Shown in pieces: positions 46,926 to 57,082 of a DNA stretch of 64,000 nt. The first letter of the stretch is position 1. Each line of letters begins with the position of its first letter. The translations under genes and the position numbers were made by a program. This stretch comes from Bacteroidia bacterium (GTDB lineage: Bacteria > Bacteroidota > Bacteroidia > B-17B0 > Aurantibacillaceae). A model generated the notes under the pieces. The model saw only the letters and a program-made list of their open reading frames with translations, ran no database searches and was not told the DNA's origin. The stretch covers positions 1 to 64,000 of the forward strand of contig JALOMJ010000002.1 in NCBI GenBank assembly GCA_025455485.1. Reading direction: 5' to 3'.

Positions 46926-46961
46926 GTGATAAAAGTCATGGTTAAGCATGATACTTCTCAG
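46926..46961. promoter_or_regulatory. Crp/Fnr-type box GTGATAAAAGTCAT with half-match ATGATACTTCTCAG 22 bp downstream
   Basis: Upstream of the DoxX-like/USP genes; same 22-bp spacing as other tandem sites. Confidence 0.45.
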
Positions 46962-47033
46962 CCCCTGCCTGAGGTCATTAAACGATATTTGTTAAATCGG
47001 AATAAATAAGTACCTTTTCTAAAAATTTTTACG

Positions 47034-47450
47034 ATGGAAGAGAGTTTAAAATATCAGTTTCTTGAGTTAATTATCCGTTTGTTTTGTGGAATTATTTTTG
47101 TTTTTCAAGGCTTCGACAAGCTCTTTGTGGTAAAAGTAAAGGGTGTAGTGCAATTGTTTCAAAACAACGCCAGACAAAAGAAGGTGCCTGAATTTCTGCA
47201 ATATAGCATGGCCTACTATACATCTTCTATTGAGTTTTTTGGCGGTATTTTACTTATTCTCGGACTGTTTAAAAACACCGTACTGGTGTTGCTTGGCTTT
47301 GATGTGATAATGGTAGCCGTTGCTTTTTCCGTTTTAGAGCCGGTATGGGATATGCGCCATGTTTTTCCACGTTTGCTCATTGTTTCGGTATTATTGGTTA
47401 TGCCCGAAGAATGGAGTCGTTTCACTTTAGATTATTTTTTAATTAAATAA
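47034..47450 (+). CDS. DoxX-like membrane protein
   Basis: Four TM, GIIFVFQGFDKL. Confidence 0.7.
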   Translation: MEESLKYQFLELIIRLFCGIIFVFQGFDKLFVVKVKGVVQLFQNNARQKKVPEFLQYSMAYYTSSIEFFGGILLILGLFKNTVLVLLGFDVIMVAVAFSVLEPVWDMRHVFPRLLIVSVLLVMPEEWSRFTLDYFLIK

Positions 47451-47455
47451 CGTTT

Positions 47456-48283
47456 ATGGCAACACAACAACAAAAAAGCAAAAGGATTCTGGTAGGCGTA
47501 GATTACACAAAATCCTCATTAAATGCAGTGGATTATGCTGCCGGACTTGCGAAACAATCTGGCGCTACCCTGATTTTGTTTCATGTGTATGAATTCCCTG
47601 TGGTTCATACCAATGCGGGCCTTTATATGGTAGACTATAAAGCCATTAAACGGGATGACTTAGCCAGGCTGGAACAATTAAAAAAGAAAACCCTCGACAA
47701 ACATCCCGGCTTGCAACTCGAAATAGGAAATTCCAACATGTCGTTTAAAGCCTATGTGGAAGAACTTGCAGCCAAAAAAAAGATACATGTGGTAGTGCTT
47801 GGACTTGAAACCAAAGGCAAAATCTCGAAATTTATTTGGGGTACCACAGGGGTTGACATCGCAGGAAAAATTGATTGCCCGGTGGTGATTGTCCCTGAAT
47901 CCTACACTAAACACAAGTACGAAAAGGTCATGGCAGCGGTGGATTACAAACAAGACTTAAAACGTGTGGTCATCAGAAAGGCTGAACAGTTTGCCAAAGA
48001 CAATCAAATGAAATGCAACTTAGTCCACATTCAAACAGAGGACGAACTGGATTTTGGTATTGAGGCTGGAGAAAGAAGAAAGGAAGCTGCCAAATGGAAT
48101 ATTGAACTATTTAAAGCCAAAGGTTTTTCTGAAGGGGTAAAAAAATATGTGAGTCAGAATAAATCCGATCTTGTGGTGCTATTCAGCAGAAAACACTCTT
48201 TGGTTTACCGTTTATTTAATGAAACAAATACAAAAACAATTGCTTTTAATTCAAATGTGCCTGTAATGGCAGTACACGCTTAA
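47456..48283 (+). CDS. Universal stress protein (tandem UspA domains)
   Basis: RILVGVDYTKSSLNAVDYAAGLA; VVLGLETKGKISKFIWGTTG. Confidence 0.85.
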   Translation: MATQQQKSKRILVGVDYTKSSLNAVDYAAGLAKQSGATLILFHVYEFPVVHTNAGLYMVDYKAIKRDDLARLEQLKKKTLDKHPGLQLEIGNSNMSFKAYVEELAAKKKIHVVVLGLETKGKISKFIWGTTGVDIAGKIDCPVVIVPESYTKHKYEKVMAAVDYKQDLKRVVIRKAEQFAKDNQMKCNLVHIQTEDELDFGIEAGERRKEAAKWNIELFKAKGFSEGVKKYVSQNKSDLVVLFSRKHSLVYRLFNETNTKTIAFNSNVPVMAVHA

Positions 48284-48296
48284 AACCTTTTTATTT

Positions 48297-49187
48297 ATGA
48301 TTAAATTTAATCCCAAACGTATTTTAATGCCTTACGACTTCTCGAAGAATGCGGATAAGGCGCTTAGTCACGCGGCATTTATGGCCTCCCTGCTAAAATG
48401 CGATCTCTATTTGCTGCACGTGATTAGTAAATCCGAGATGCTTGATATTTTGCTCCCGGTGTTCAAAATAAAAAGTAATCAGGTGCTTGTGAATCTGGTG
48501 AATGAAAAACTTGAGACAGTATGTGTGAATGTGCGAAAGGAATATGGCGTTAAAGTAAAATCCATAGTTTCTACAGGAAGTATCACCACCGAAATTGTCA
48601 GCATGTGCGAAGAAAACAAGATTGATTTGGTGGTAATGGGCACACAGGGTTCTAATTCAAAATCCGATTTATTTTTAGGCAGTAACGCCTACCGCTTAAT
48701 TACCAAATCTGAGATTCCGGTAATGACAGTTAAAGAACCGTCTAATAAAAAGGGGTATTCCAACATTCTCTTACCCATTGATCTTTCAGATCACACCCGT
48801 CAAAAGGTAGATTATGCATTAAGTATGGCCAAAGCTTTTAAAGCAAAAATTACAGTGCTTGGGCTTTACGACGAAGATGAAAAAGCCAGTAAGTTTAAAT
48901 TAGAAACTTACGCCAAACAAATTGAAGACGTGTGCAAGGCTCAGAAAATAAACGTGGAAAGCTATATCGATAAAACCAACCACCGTGTTGGAAAAACCAA
49001 CATATTCGCCAAAAAACACAAAGTAGATTTAATTATTACCATGACCGACCAAAAGCGTGGTGGCAAATTATTAGAACTTAATTCCTATGATCATGAGTTG
49101 GTGCATACAGCAAAGCAACCAGTCATCTCCATACACCCGGTGCTAAGCGGAATATATACCGGAAGCGCATCGGGCATGCCGTTTTAG
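48297..49187 (+). CDS. Universal stress protein (tandem UspA domains)
   Basis: VVMGTQGSNSKSDLFLGSNAYRLI nucleotide-binding-type motif. Confidence 0.9.
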   Translation: MIKFNPKRILMPYDFSKNADKALSHAAFMASLLKCDLYLLHVISKSEMLDILLPVFKIKSNQVLVNLVNEKLETVCVNVRKEYGVKVKSIVSTGSITTEIVSMCEENKIDLVVMGTQGSNSKSDLFLGSNAYRLITKSEIPVMTVKEPSNKKGYSNILLPIDLSDHTRQKVDYALSMAKAFKAKITVLGLYDEDEKASKFKLETYAKQIEDVCKAQKINVESYIDKTNHRVGKTNIFAKKHKVDLIITMTDQKRGGKLLELNSYDHELVHTAKQPVISIHPVLSGIYTGSASGMPF

Positions 49188-49194
49188 TGAACAC

Positions 49195-50253
49195 CTAAGC
49201 CTTTAGTGATTTTATTTTATCGATGTTGATGATGGTGATGTTGCTGCCGCGTACTTCCACCAACTTTTCTTCTTTAAAGTCACTTAATGTTCGAATGAGC
49301 GATTCTGTTGCTGTACCTACAATATTAGCAAGGTCTTCTCTCGATATGGAGATGCTGAAGTTTTGATCACTTTCACGGCTATACCTGTCGTATAGCAATA
49401 CCAGTGCCTCGGCCACACGTTTTCTTACCGTACTGTAGGCCAGATTAACCAATTGTTTTTCTTTTTCAAGGATGTTATCAGAAAGCAATTTAACGAACGC
49501 CTTCATTACCTCCATGTTGTTATAAATAAGTGCAAAAAAGTCTTCTTTTGGTATGAGGATGACCTCACAATCCTCCATGGCTTCTGCCGAATCGGTATAA
49601 TTTTTATTTTCTAATAAGGCCGTGTATCCTAAAAAATCACCTTCTTTGTACAGCGTGGTGATAAATTCCTTGCCGTATTCGTGAGCCCGAAAGGTTTTGA
49701 TTTTACCTTTTGAAAGAAAATAGAGGTAGTGCGCTTGATTGCCTTCTGCAAAAATAAGTTCTTTCTTTTTGTACTGTTTTACTCTTCGTTGCGACGAAAG
49801 ATTTTTAAGTTCATCCAGTTTTTTTACATCGTCAAGAAATTTGTTTAAACCCTCAGCATTTTTAGAGAATTCTTTACGCAACATGGCATTTTTTTTCATT
49901 CGGCTTTCAACGGCATTCAACAATTCAATGTCACTGAAAGGTTTGGTGATGTAGTCATCAGCCCCCATTTCCATACCTTTCCTCATATCGGTTCTTTCGC
50001 TTTTTGCTGTAAGAAATATAAATGGAATTCCTGCAGTTAATGGAGATTTGTTTAGGAGGTGAATTACGCCGTACCCGTCTAATACAGGCATCATGATGTC
50101 GCAGATGATGAGGTCGGGTGTGTTTTGTTGTGCCATTTCCACACCTGTTTTTCCATTTTCAGCCTGCAGCACTTTATAGTTTGCCAATTCAAGAATTTCT
50201 GCTGTATTTTCCCTTACGTCGCGGTTGTCTTCTATAATCAGTATTGTTTTCAT
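49195..50253 (-). CDS. Response regulator with REC domain fused to Crp/Fnr-type cNMP-fold and HTH
   Basis: REC DIMMPVLDGYG and K in ITKPFS; cNMP-like domain; HTH ISREDLANIVGTATESLIRTLSDF. Confidence 0.92.
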   Translation of the reverse strand: MKTILIIEDNRDVRENTAEILELANYKVLQAENGKTGVEMAQQNTPDLIICDIMMPVLDGYGVIHLLNKSPLTAGIPFIFLTAKSERTDMRKGMEMGADDYITKPFSDIELLNAVESRMKKNAMLRKEFSKNAEGLNKFLDDVKKLDELKNLSSQRRVKQYKKKELIFAEGNQAHYLYFLSKGKIKTFRAHEYGKEFITTLYKEGDFLGYTALLENKNYTDSAEAMEDCEVILIPKEDFFALIYNNMEVMKAFVKLLSDNILEKEKQLVNLAYSTVRKRVAEALVLLYDRYSRESDQNFSISISREDLANIVGTATESLIRTLSDFKEEKLVEVRGSNITIINIDKIKSLKA

Positions 50254-51470
50254 CTTGCGTTTTGTATTGGAATTGTAATTTCAAAGATAGTGCCTTTATT
50301 CAACTCACTCTTAAATTGAATGTTGCCGTTCATGGCTTCAAGGTATTTGCTTACGATGTTTAATCCCAAACCTGTGCCTTGAATGTTGGTTACGTTTTTG
50401 GCTCTGAAAAATCGTTCAAACAAGTGTTCGTGCTCTTCTTCGGGAATGCCCATACCCTGATCGGCGATAGAAATAAAGGTTTGGTTGTTATTGATTTCCG
50501 TTCGGATAGTAATAATTTTACCTTCATCAGAAAACTTTATTGCGTTTGAAATGAGGTTAATAAAAATGTTTTTAATCATCTGCGGATCAAGTTCCAGATT
50601 TACTTCGCCTTCGTGTTTGTAATCCAATTGCTGTCCGGGTTTTAAGATTCCGTGCATTTCAATTAAGGTTTCATTCATGAGCTCTTTCAGCGAAAACAGG
50701 CTGTATTTGGCTGAAATCCGACCGTCTTCGAGCCGTTCAGCAGAAAGAAAATCATTCAGTATAAGGGTCATGTTGGTAACTGCCGACTTAATCCGTTGAA
50801 CGTGTTTTTGCCGTTTCTCATCGTCTTCGGTTTGTGTGTATTTTGCTATTAAAGAAATGGAAGAAAGGATAGTGCTGAGCGGTGTTCTGAATTCATGAGA
50901 GGCCATGGTCACAAACCGGGATTTGAGATCGTGCAGTTCCTTTTCGCGCTTGAGGGCGTGTTTGAGGTCTTCTTTCGAACTTTCAAGCTGTATGAGGGCT
51001 TCCTGCAATACACTTGTTCTTTCCTTTACTTTTAAGTCCAAATCGAAGTTCATCTTTATAATTTTTTCTTCGTTTTGTACCCTTTCAGTAATATCAATAA
51101 TAAAGGCTATAACAAAGGTTTTGTCTTCATTCTTGTAATAGCTTAAACTAATTTCGACAGGAAATTCACTTTTGTCTTTTCTTAGGGCCCTCAGTTTAAA
51201 ATCTTTGCCCATGGCCCTTGCGTGTGGCGATTTCAAGTAATGCTTCCGGTGCGATTCGTGTTTTTTGGTTAAACTCGCGGGTATCAGAGCTTCAATTGGC
51301 AAACCATCCAATTCGCCGGAAGTATAACCAAACATCCGGTTGGCGCTCGGATTCACCTTTATCATCAAACCCTCATTATCCACAATAATGATACCTTCTG
51401 TGGCGTGCTCAAACAAGGCAGTAATGCTTTCCATTCGGGTACCGGATAAAATTGAGCCTAATGTATGCAT
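50250..51470 (-). CDS. PAS-domain sensor histidine kinase
   Basis: PAS; H-box MASHEFRTPLSTI; N/G boxes NLISNAIKFSDEG, DQGMGIPEEE. Confidence 0.93.
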   Translation of the reverse strand: MHTLGSILSGTRMESITALFEHATEGIIIVDNEGLMIKVNPSANRMFGYTSGELDGLPIEALIPASLTKKHESHRKHYLKSPHARAMGKDFKLRALRKDKSEFPVEISLSYYKNEDKTFVIAFIIDITERVQNEEKIIKMNFDLDLKVKERTSVLQEALIQLESSKEDLKHALKREKELHDLKSRFVTMASHEFRTPLSTILSSISLIAKYTQTEDDEKRQKHVQRIKSAVTNMTLILNDFLSAERLEDGRISAKYSLFSLKELMNETLIEMHGILKPGQQLDYKHEGEVNLELDPQMIKNIFINLISNAIKFSDEGKIITIRTEINNNQTFISIADQGMGIPEEEHEHLFERFFRAKNVTNIQGTGLGLNIVSKYLEAMNGNIQFKSELNKGTIFEITIPIQNAR

Positions 51471-51570
51471 AATTTTTCGCCCTGAAAAAGAGAAATTAGA
51501 CTTTGCCTAGGTTATACCATCTCAAACAAGCCGGTGGTGGCGAATAGAATAGCTTAAAACGTATTGAGCA

Positions 51571-52974
51571 TTAGCTCAGAAGAAAACTTTCCCCTTTTTC
51601 AGGGATAATAACTTCGCGATATCCATGCTGGATTAAGAGTGATCTGTAACCGAGTTTAGATTCAGCTTCCCCATGCACAAGGAATATTTTTTTGATTTTT
51701 TCTTTGTTCTGGCAAGAAAGAAATCTTAATAAATCGGAGGAGTCGGCGTGCGCGCTGAGGGATTGTATGGCCTCCACCTCAGCTTTCACTTCAAAAACCT
51801 CTCCGAAAATGTGCACTTGTTTATGGCCGGCAAGAAGGTCGGCACCCAAAGTGCCGGGTGAACAATACCCCGCAATTAAAACGGTGTTGTTGGGATTACC
51901 AATGGTGTTGCTGAGGTGGTGTTTTATTCGGCCTGCATCTCCCATCCCTGAGGCAGAAATAATCATACAAGGTTCCTGAATTTCGTTTAAAAATTTAGAA
52001 TCTTCCACGTCCTCAATGTATTTTAAATCTTCAAAATCAAATGGGTCAGGGTCTTGGTGCAACGATGCCTTAAGTGTTTCATTAAAACATTCGGGATGTT
52101 TTCGCATCACCTGTGTAGCTTTAAATGAAAGCGGGCTGTCAACAAACACCTTCATCTTGGGAAGCAAATTTTTATTTTTTAGAACGTTGAGCAGGTACAC
52201 AATTTCCTGAGTGCGACCCAAACTGAAGGCAGGCACAATTAATTTACCTTTTTTCTCAATACAGGTTTTGATAATAAGGTTGAGTAATTTTAGTTCGGAG
52301 TTCTCGGGGTTCTCATGTATGCTGTTACCGTAGGTAGATTCGCAAACAATGTAATCCGCCTGGGGAAATGGTTCGGGGGCATTTAGGATGAGATCGTTGT
52401 AACGCCCCACATCGCCGCTAAAACATAATTTTAGTATTTTGTTTTCTTCGTTTGAAGTGATGTTAATGGCCGCACTGCCAATAATGTGGCCCACATCGGT
52501 GAAATGAAAAGAGAGTTCATCGCACAAATGAAATTCGTGATGATAAGGAATGGGTCGAAACCGCTTTAAACACTCCTCGGCATCTTTTGAAGTATACAGT
52601 GGTTTCAGTGGGTCAAAGCCCTTTTTTAAACGGCGTTTATTTATGTAACGAATATCGCTTTCGTGAATATGGGCACTATCGAGTAGTAATATTTCACAGG
52701 CATCGTAGGTTGCCGGGGTACAATAGATTTTTCCCATGAAACCGTTTTTAACCAGAAAAGGCAGATTTCCAGAATGGTCGATGTGTGCGTGAGACAACAC
52801 CACTGCTTCAATATGTGAAGGATTTACACCCAAATGCCGGTTGAGGGAATCGGTTTCTTTTCCTAAACCCTGATACAAACCGCAATCCAGCAAGAATTGT
52901 TTTCCTTTTTCCGTAAGCAGGAGGTGTTTGCTGCCGGTAACCGTTTCTGTAGCACCAATAAATTTAATTTTCAT
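51571..52974 (-). CDS. MBL-fold hydrolase with beta-CASP/RNA-specificity domain
   Basis: SHAHIDHSGNLPFL; STYGNSIHE; SASGMGDAGRIKHHL. Confidence 0.9.
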   Translation of the reverse strand: MKIKFIGATETVTGSKHLLLTEKGKQFLLDCGLYQGLGKETDSLNRHLGVNPSHIEAVVLSHAHIDHSGNLPFLVKNGFMGKIYCTPATYDACEILLLDSAHIHESDIRYINKRRLKKGFDPLKPLYTSKDAEECLKRFRPIPYHHEFHLCDELSFHFTDVGHIIGSAAINITSNEENKILKLCFSGDVGRYNDLILNAPEPFPQADYIVCESTYGNSIHENPENSELKLLNLIIKTCIEKKGKLIVPAFSLGRTQEIVYLLNVLKNKNLLPKMKVFVDSPLSFKATQVMRKHPECFNETLKASLHQDPDPFDFEDLKYIEDVEDSKFLNEIQEPCMIISASGMGDAGRIKHHLSNTIGNPNNTVLIAGYCSPGTLGADLLAGHKQVHIFGEVFEVKAEVEAIQSLSAHADSSDLLRFLSCQNKEKIKKIFLVHGEAESKLGYRSLLIQHGYREVIIPEKGESFLLS

Positions 52975-52992
52975 GGAGAGGCGCCGGTACTG

Positions 52993-53394
52993 TCAGGATT
53001 TTTTGTAGAAGATGGGGTCGCCTTTCAGGGGCCCTATGTCTTTTACAAATCTTTGATAAAGCTCATTTTCTTCTATAGTTACGGGCGGAAACGCTTCGGT
53101 AATGCTTTTCATAATCTTCAGGGCACATTCTTTTAGTTCCGGACTCAGATAGTGGCTGTTTACCTGAAGCTCATGAATTGCCCAGGTGTAAACTGTTTCT
53201 ACATCACGTTTGTCTTTTTCAAGTATTTTGAAAATAATATCCGACACATCGTAATTGTAGTTGTTTTGTTTGAAACCGGCTGTTATAATCTGTTCGAATT
53301 TTTTACGTTCTTCCGGATTTACTTTGCCATCAACTTTTGCAAAGGCGTAGGCCAATTCACCCAAGGCATAATGAAGGTTTTCGATTGGTGTCAT
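52993..53394 (-). CDS. TerB-like protein
   Basis: GELAYAFAKVDGKVNPEERKKFEQII. Confidence 0.65.
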   Translation of the reverse strand: MTPIENLHYALGELAYAFAKVDGKVNPEERKKFEQIITAGFKQNNYNYDVSDIIFKILEKDKRDVETVYTWAIHELQVNSHYLSPELKECALKIMKSITEAFPPVTIEENELYQRFVKDIGPLKGDPIFYKKS

Positions 53395-53523
53395 AGATGA
53401 AACGTTTTGTGATTACAGAATTAAGCACCCACCCAAAATATAGGTAATGGCTTATCCGAAGTCCAATTTACGTATTTTGTTATTAAGATGCAAGGCCAAA
53501 AGAGGCCTTGTTTTCATTGGCAG

Positions 53524-53889
53524 TCAACCCTCACTAAGCTCTCTGCCTTGTTCGTTTTGCTTTTCCAGTGTCCAGCCATCGGTAACACTGGTTTCCAGCC
53601 ATACATTGCCTGATTTTCGAAACACCTGTATTGAAAGACCATACACATCCATAAACCTTTGTTCAAGTTCATCTACTGTAAGTTCCGGACTGATGGTGAT
53701 ACTGCCTTTATTATGAACTGTTCGGCATTCGCCTAATGTTTTGCTGCTCGATTTCATTAGTTTTTTTGAAGACATGCCTCCACTACCGTGAGGTTTGGAG
53801 AAAAATTCAATTTTCAAATAAGGAAAAGCCGCATTAAACTCCTCCTGAATGGCGTGTATTTTTCGATGGTCGTTAATACTGATTTTCAT
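53524..53889 (-). CDS. Hypothetical protein
   Basis: Intact ORF; start moved to MKISINDHRK. Confidence 0.55.
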   Translation of the reverse strand: MKISINDHRKIHAIQEEFNAAFPYLKIEFFSKPHGSGGMSSKKLMKSSSKTLGECRTVHNKGSITISPELTVDELEQRFMDVYGLSIQVFRKSGNVWLETSVTDGWTLEKQNEQGRELSEG

Positions 53890-53921
53890 TGGTTCTGCCT
53901 TTAGATTGTGTAACATGGTGT

Positions 53922-54758
53922 TTATTCGTGTATGGTTAATATGGGTGTTTGGATATGGTAAATGATTGTTTGCATGTTATTCTTCCTGAATATGGATTCA
54001 AAGAAGCCATGGTGCCTTGCTAAAGCTACGCTTAAATCAATGTTGTGTTTTTGAGCAAAGGTGTTCAAACCTACTGTAATGTTTGGCGCCGTGATTTCGT
54101 AAAAGTTGTGTTGTATTCCTTCCAGAAAATGGTCTAAGGCTACTCCTTCTACAGCGGCTTCAAAGCCCGGAATATTTTTTTCCTCTTTGTTCACATGCAG
54201 AATAAAAATTTCAGCATTAAAAAGACGCGCCATGGTTTTTAAAGGCTCAAGCAAATTCAGGGATTTTATTGCCTTGTTATCGCTGGCAAATAGTATGCGC
54301 TGTATGGGTTTGAATTTTATCTGATGATGAATAATCATTACGGGACAGGCGCACTCGCTGACCATTTCAGAGGCATTGCTGCCAATTACCTTCTCACTGA
54401 AAAATCCACTGCCCTGTAAACCCATCACAACAAGGTCGGCCTTTAGTTTTTCAGCCTGATTTTTTATGGTTTCTCCGGCAAATCCATGCAAACACATTAA
54501 TTCAACAGATTGCAATTCAGGATGATTTTTTCTGATACGGGCTTCAGTATCCTTGAGTTGTTGTAGGCCCTCTTTCTCCAATTCATTCAGCGTAAACATT
54601 AAGGTAGGCACTTCAGACGCAACCAGAGGAACATGGTAGGCAGTTAAAAGAATTAACCTCGCCTTACTCTTCACGGCCATTGCTGCAGCGTAATCTATCG
54701 CATTTTCAGCGCTTTCTGAAAAGTCGGTAGCGGCAAGTATGGTTGAAAATGAAGACAT
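53922..54758 (-). CDS. Universal stress protein (tandem UspA domains)
   Basis: ILAATDFSESAENAIDYAAAMA; VVMGLQGSGFFSEKVIGSNASEMV. Confidence 0.92.
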   Translation of the reverse strand: MSSFSTILAATDFSESAENAIDYAAAMAVKSKARLILLTAYHVPLVASEVPTLMFTLNELEKEGLQQLKDTEARIRKNHPELQSVELMCLHGFAGETIKNQAEKLKADLVVMGLQGSGFFSEKVIGSNASEMVSECACPVMIIHHQIKFKPIQRILFASDNKAIKSLNLLEPLKTMARLFNAEIFILHVNKEEKNIPGFEAAVEGVALDHFLEGIQHNFYEITAPNITVGLNTFAQKHNIDLSVALARHHGFFESIFRKNNMQTIIYHIQTPILTIHE

Positions 54759-54836
54759 CTTTTTACGGGCAGCATTGCTCTCTGAGTTTGAGGGTAATGA
54801 TTTGGACGAAATTAGTGAGAAGAGATAAGAAGAAAA

Positions 54837-54872
54837 CTGACTGATGTCAGCTTTGGTGATGATTTAAATCAA
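54837..54872. promoter_or_regulatory. Tandem Crp/Fnr-type boxes CTGACTGATGTCAG and ATGATTTAAATCAA upstream of USP gene
   Basis: Two 14-bp palindromes, centres 22 bp apart. Confidence 0.6.
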
Positions 54873-54899
54873 AAGGCACAGAAATTTCCGTGCCTTTTA
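54871..54899 (-). terminator. Terminator of M13 peptidase gene
   Basis: AAAAGGCAC...GTGCCTTTT stem. Confidence 0.65.
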
Positions 54900-54922
54900 A
54901 TAAAAATTAATCAAATGGCCTT

Positions 54923-56956
54923 TTACCAGATTTTTGCTCTCTTTTCCGGAGCAATGTACATTTTGTGGCTTTCCTTCACGTTAAAGGCAGCATAAAATGG
55001 ATCAAAATTAGAAGCCGGTCCGTTAACCCTGAACATTTCCGGACTGTGAGGGTCGGTCGTAATCCGGCTTCGCAAACTTTCGTCCCTGCTTTTCATCCGC
55101 CATACCTGAGCATACCCCAGAAAAAACCGCTGATCAGGGGTAAAGCCATCAATTTTTATAGTATCCTGACCCTGTTTGGTCATTTTAAAGGCGTCGTAAG
55201 CAATGGCCAAGCCACCAATATCAGCAATGTTTTCGCCCAGAGTAAGATCCCCTTTTACATGTAGGCCATCCAGAATTGTGTAGCTGTTGTATAGGTCGAC
55301 TAGGCCTGTGGTTTTTTCCTTGAATTTTTCACCGTCTTCCTTTGTCCACCAATTTACCATGTTACCTTTTTCATCGTATTGGCTACCCTGATCGTCAAAG
55401 CCGTGTGTCATTTCATGACCAATAACCATGCCTATTGCTCCGTAATTTATAGCATCATCCGCATTCGCATCAAAAAAGGGAAATTGCAATATACCTGCAG
55501 GAAAAACAATTTCATTATAACTAGGATTATAGTAGGCGTTCACAGTAGGAGGACTCATGCCCCATTCTGATTTATCAACCGGTTTGCCAACCTTATCAAT
55601 CATTTCTTTGTAATCGTGAGCACGCACTGACATGGCATTTTCAAAAAAATTGTTTCGGTCTATCGCTACATCGTCGTAACTTTTCCATTTCTCAGGGTAC
55701 CCAATCTTTTTTGTGAATGTGTTCAGCTTGGTAATAGCTTTGGTTTTGGTTTCAGTACTCATCCAAGCCAAAGCACTAATCCGTTTTTCAAAGGCTACCT
55801 GTAGGTTCTTCACCAGTTCATCCATGCGTTTTTTTGCTGTATCGTTAAAATACTTTTTCACATACAACTGCCCCAGAAGTTCACCCAATCCTCTGTCAAC
55901 ACGACCCACCATTTTTTTCCAGCGTTTGCTGTCGCTTTTCTGACCACTGAAAATCCGGTCAAATTCAAAGTTGGCATCCCTGAAAGCTTTTGAAAGAAGG
56001 TTAGCATTACTGCTGATGTAGTCGTATTTGAGTTTGGTTTTCCAAACATCAATCGGTTTCGATACCAGCAACTTGCTGAGACCTTCGTAGTAAGCGGGTT
56101 GAGCAACATTAATACTATCTGTTTTTACTTTCATGATATCAAAAACAAGTTTCCAGTCAATACCCGGACTCAATTTTTGCAATTGGGCCATGCTCATTTT
56201 ATTATAATTCGTCTGAGGGTTTCTCAACTCCACCGGACTTCTGTGATGTTTAGCAATTTCGGTTTCGAGTGCCAGAACCTGTTGGGCATATCTTTTGGCC
56301 GCTTCTTCGTTTTCGCCTGAAAGTGTAAACATGGTGATGGCATTTTGCACCAAAGCGTTTCGTGCTGCTTCAGTAGCACTGTCTTTACGCGTATAATAGT
56401 CTTTTTCAGGCAGGCTTAAACCGTTTTGATAAAGTACAGCAATGTTTTGATTGCTGTTTTTATCATCGGCGCCGACGTAAAAGCCAATTTCATATGCTTC
56501 GCCACGGGCATACAATTCGGCAATGAGTTTTACGAGCTCGTTGTGGTTTTTAACAGCATTAATCTGCTCTAAAACCGGCTTTAAAGGCTCAGCGCCAATT
56601 TTTTCAATGGTGAGGGTATCCATTCCACTAGCATAATAATCGCCCACCTTTTGTTCAAGACTGCCTTTTTCTACTTTGGCAGAAGCGCTTTCCTCCAGTA
56701 TTCCCCTTAGTTTACTTAGGTTTTCTTCATATAGCGTGTAAAAGCTTCCCCAGGCACTTTGGTCATCGGGTATTTTAGCACCCTTCAGCCAGGTACCGTT
56801 CACATATTCATAAAAGTTATCGCCCGGGCTAATGCTTGTATCCATGCCGCTGACATCAAAATAGGATTTTTGAACGCCGGTTTCCTTGGAAGTGTTTTTA
56901 CATGATTGGCCAATAATCAGGACTGAAGCTAAAATAAGAATGAGTTTGTTTTTCAT
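54923..56956 (-). CDS. M13-family zinc metallopeptidase lipoprotein
   Basis: HEMTHGFDDQG, ENIADIGGLAIAYDAF, lipobox IIGQSC. Confidence 0.95.
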   Translation of the reverse strand: MKNKLILILASVLIIGQSCKNTSKETGVQKSYFDVSGMDTSISPGDNFYEYVNGTWLKGAKIPDDQSAWGSFYTLYEENLSKLRGILEESASAKVEKGSLEQKVGDYYASGMDTLTIEKIGAEPLKPVLEQINAVKNHNELVKLIAELYARGEAYEIGFYVGADDKNSNQNIAVLYQNGLSLPEKDYYTRKDSATEAARNALVQNAITMFTLSGENEEAAKRYAQQVLALETEIAKHHRSPVELRNPQTNYNKMSMAQLQKLSPGIDWKLVFDIMKVKTDSINVAQPAYYEGLSKLLVSKPIDVWKTKLKYDYISSNANLLSKAFRDANFEFDRIFSGQKSDSKRWKKMVGRVDRGLGELLGQLYVKKYFNDTAKKRMDELVKNLQVAFEKRISALAWMSTETKTKAITKLNTFTKKIGYPEKWKSYDDVAIDRNNFFENAMSVRAHDYKEMIDKVGKPVDKSEWGMSPPTVNAYYNPSYNEIVFPAGILQFPFFDANADDAINYGAIGMVIGHEMTHGFDDQGSQYDEKGNMVNWWTKEDGEKFKEKTTGLVDLYNSYTILDGLHVKGDLTLGENIADIGGLAIAYDAFKMTKQGQDTIKIDGFTPDQRFFLGYAQVWRMKSRDESLRSRITTDPHSPEMFRVNGPASNFDPFYAAFNVKESHKMYIAPEKRAKIW

Positions 56957-57082
56957 GTGTTGTATAGGTTTTATTTACAAAGTTAATCATTCAAAAAAGA
57001 GGCCTTGCTCTGGTAATGAACTTTTACATGAACGGTAATCTCAAGGCTTGTTCGTTTGAAAAAATGGATTTGTGAGTGTTGT

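Noticed and set aside
46985-47010. TCGGAATAAATAAGTACC as an Rrf2-type box
   Set aside because: Only the left half-site TCGGA is present.
53485-53515. CAAGGCC...GGCCTTG hairpin as terminator
   Set aside because: Stem is present but no convincing T-run on either strand.
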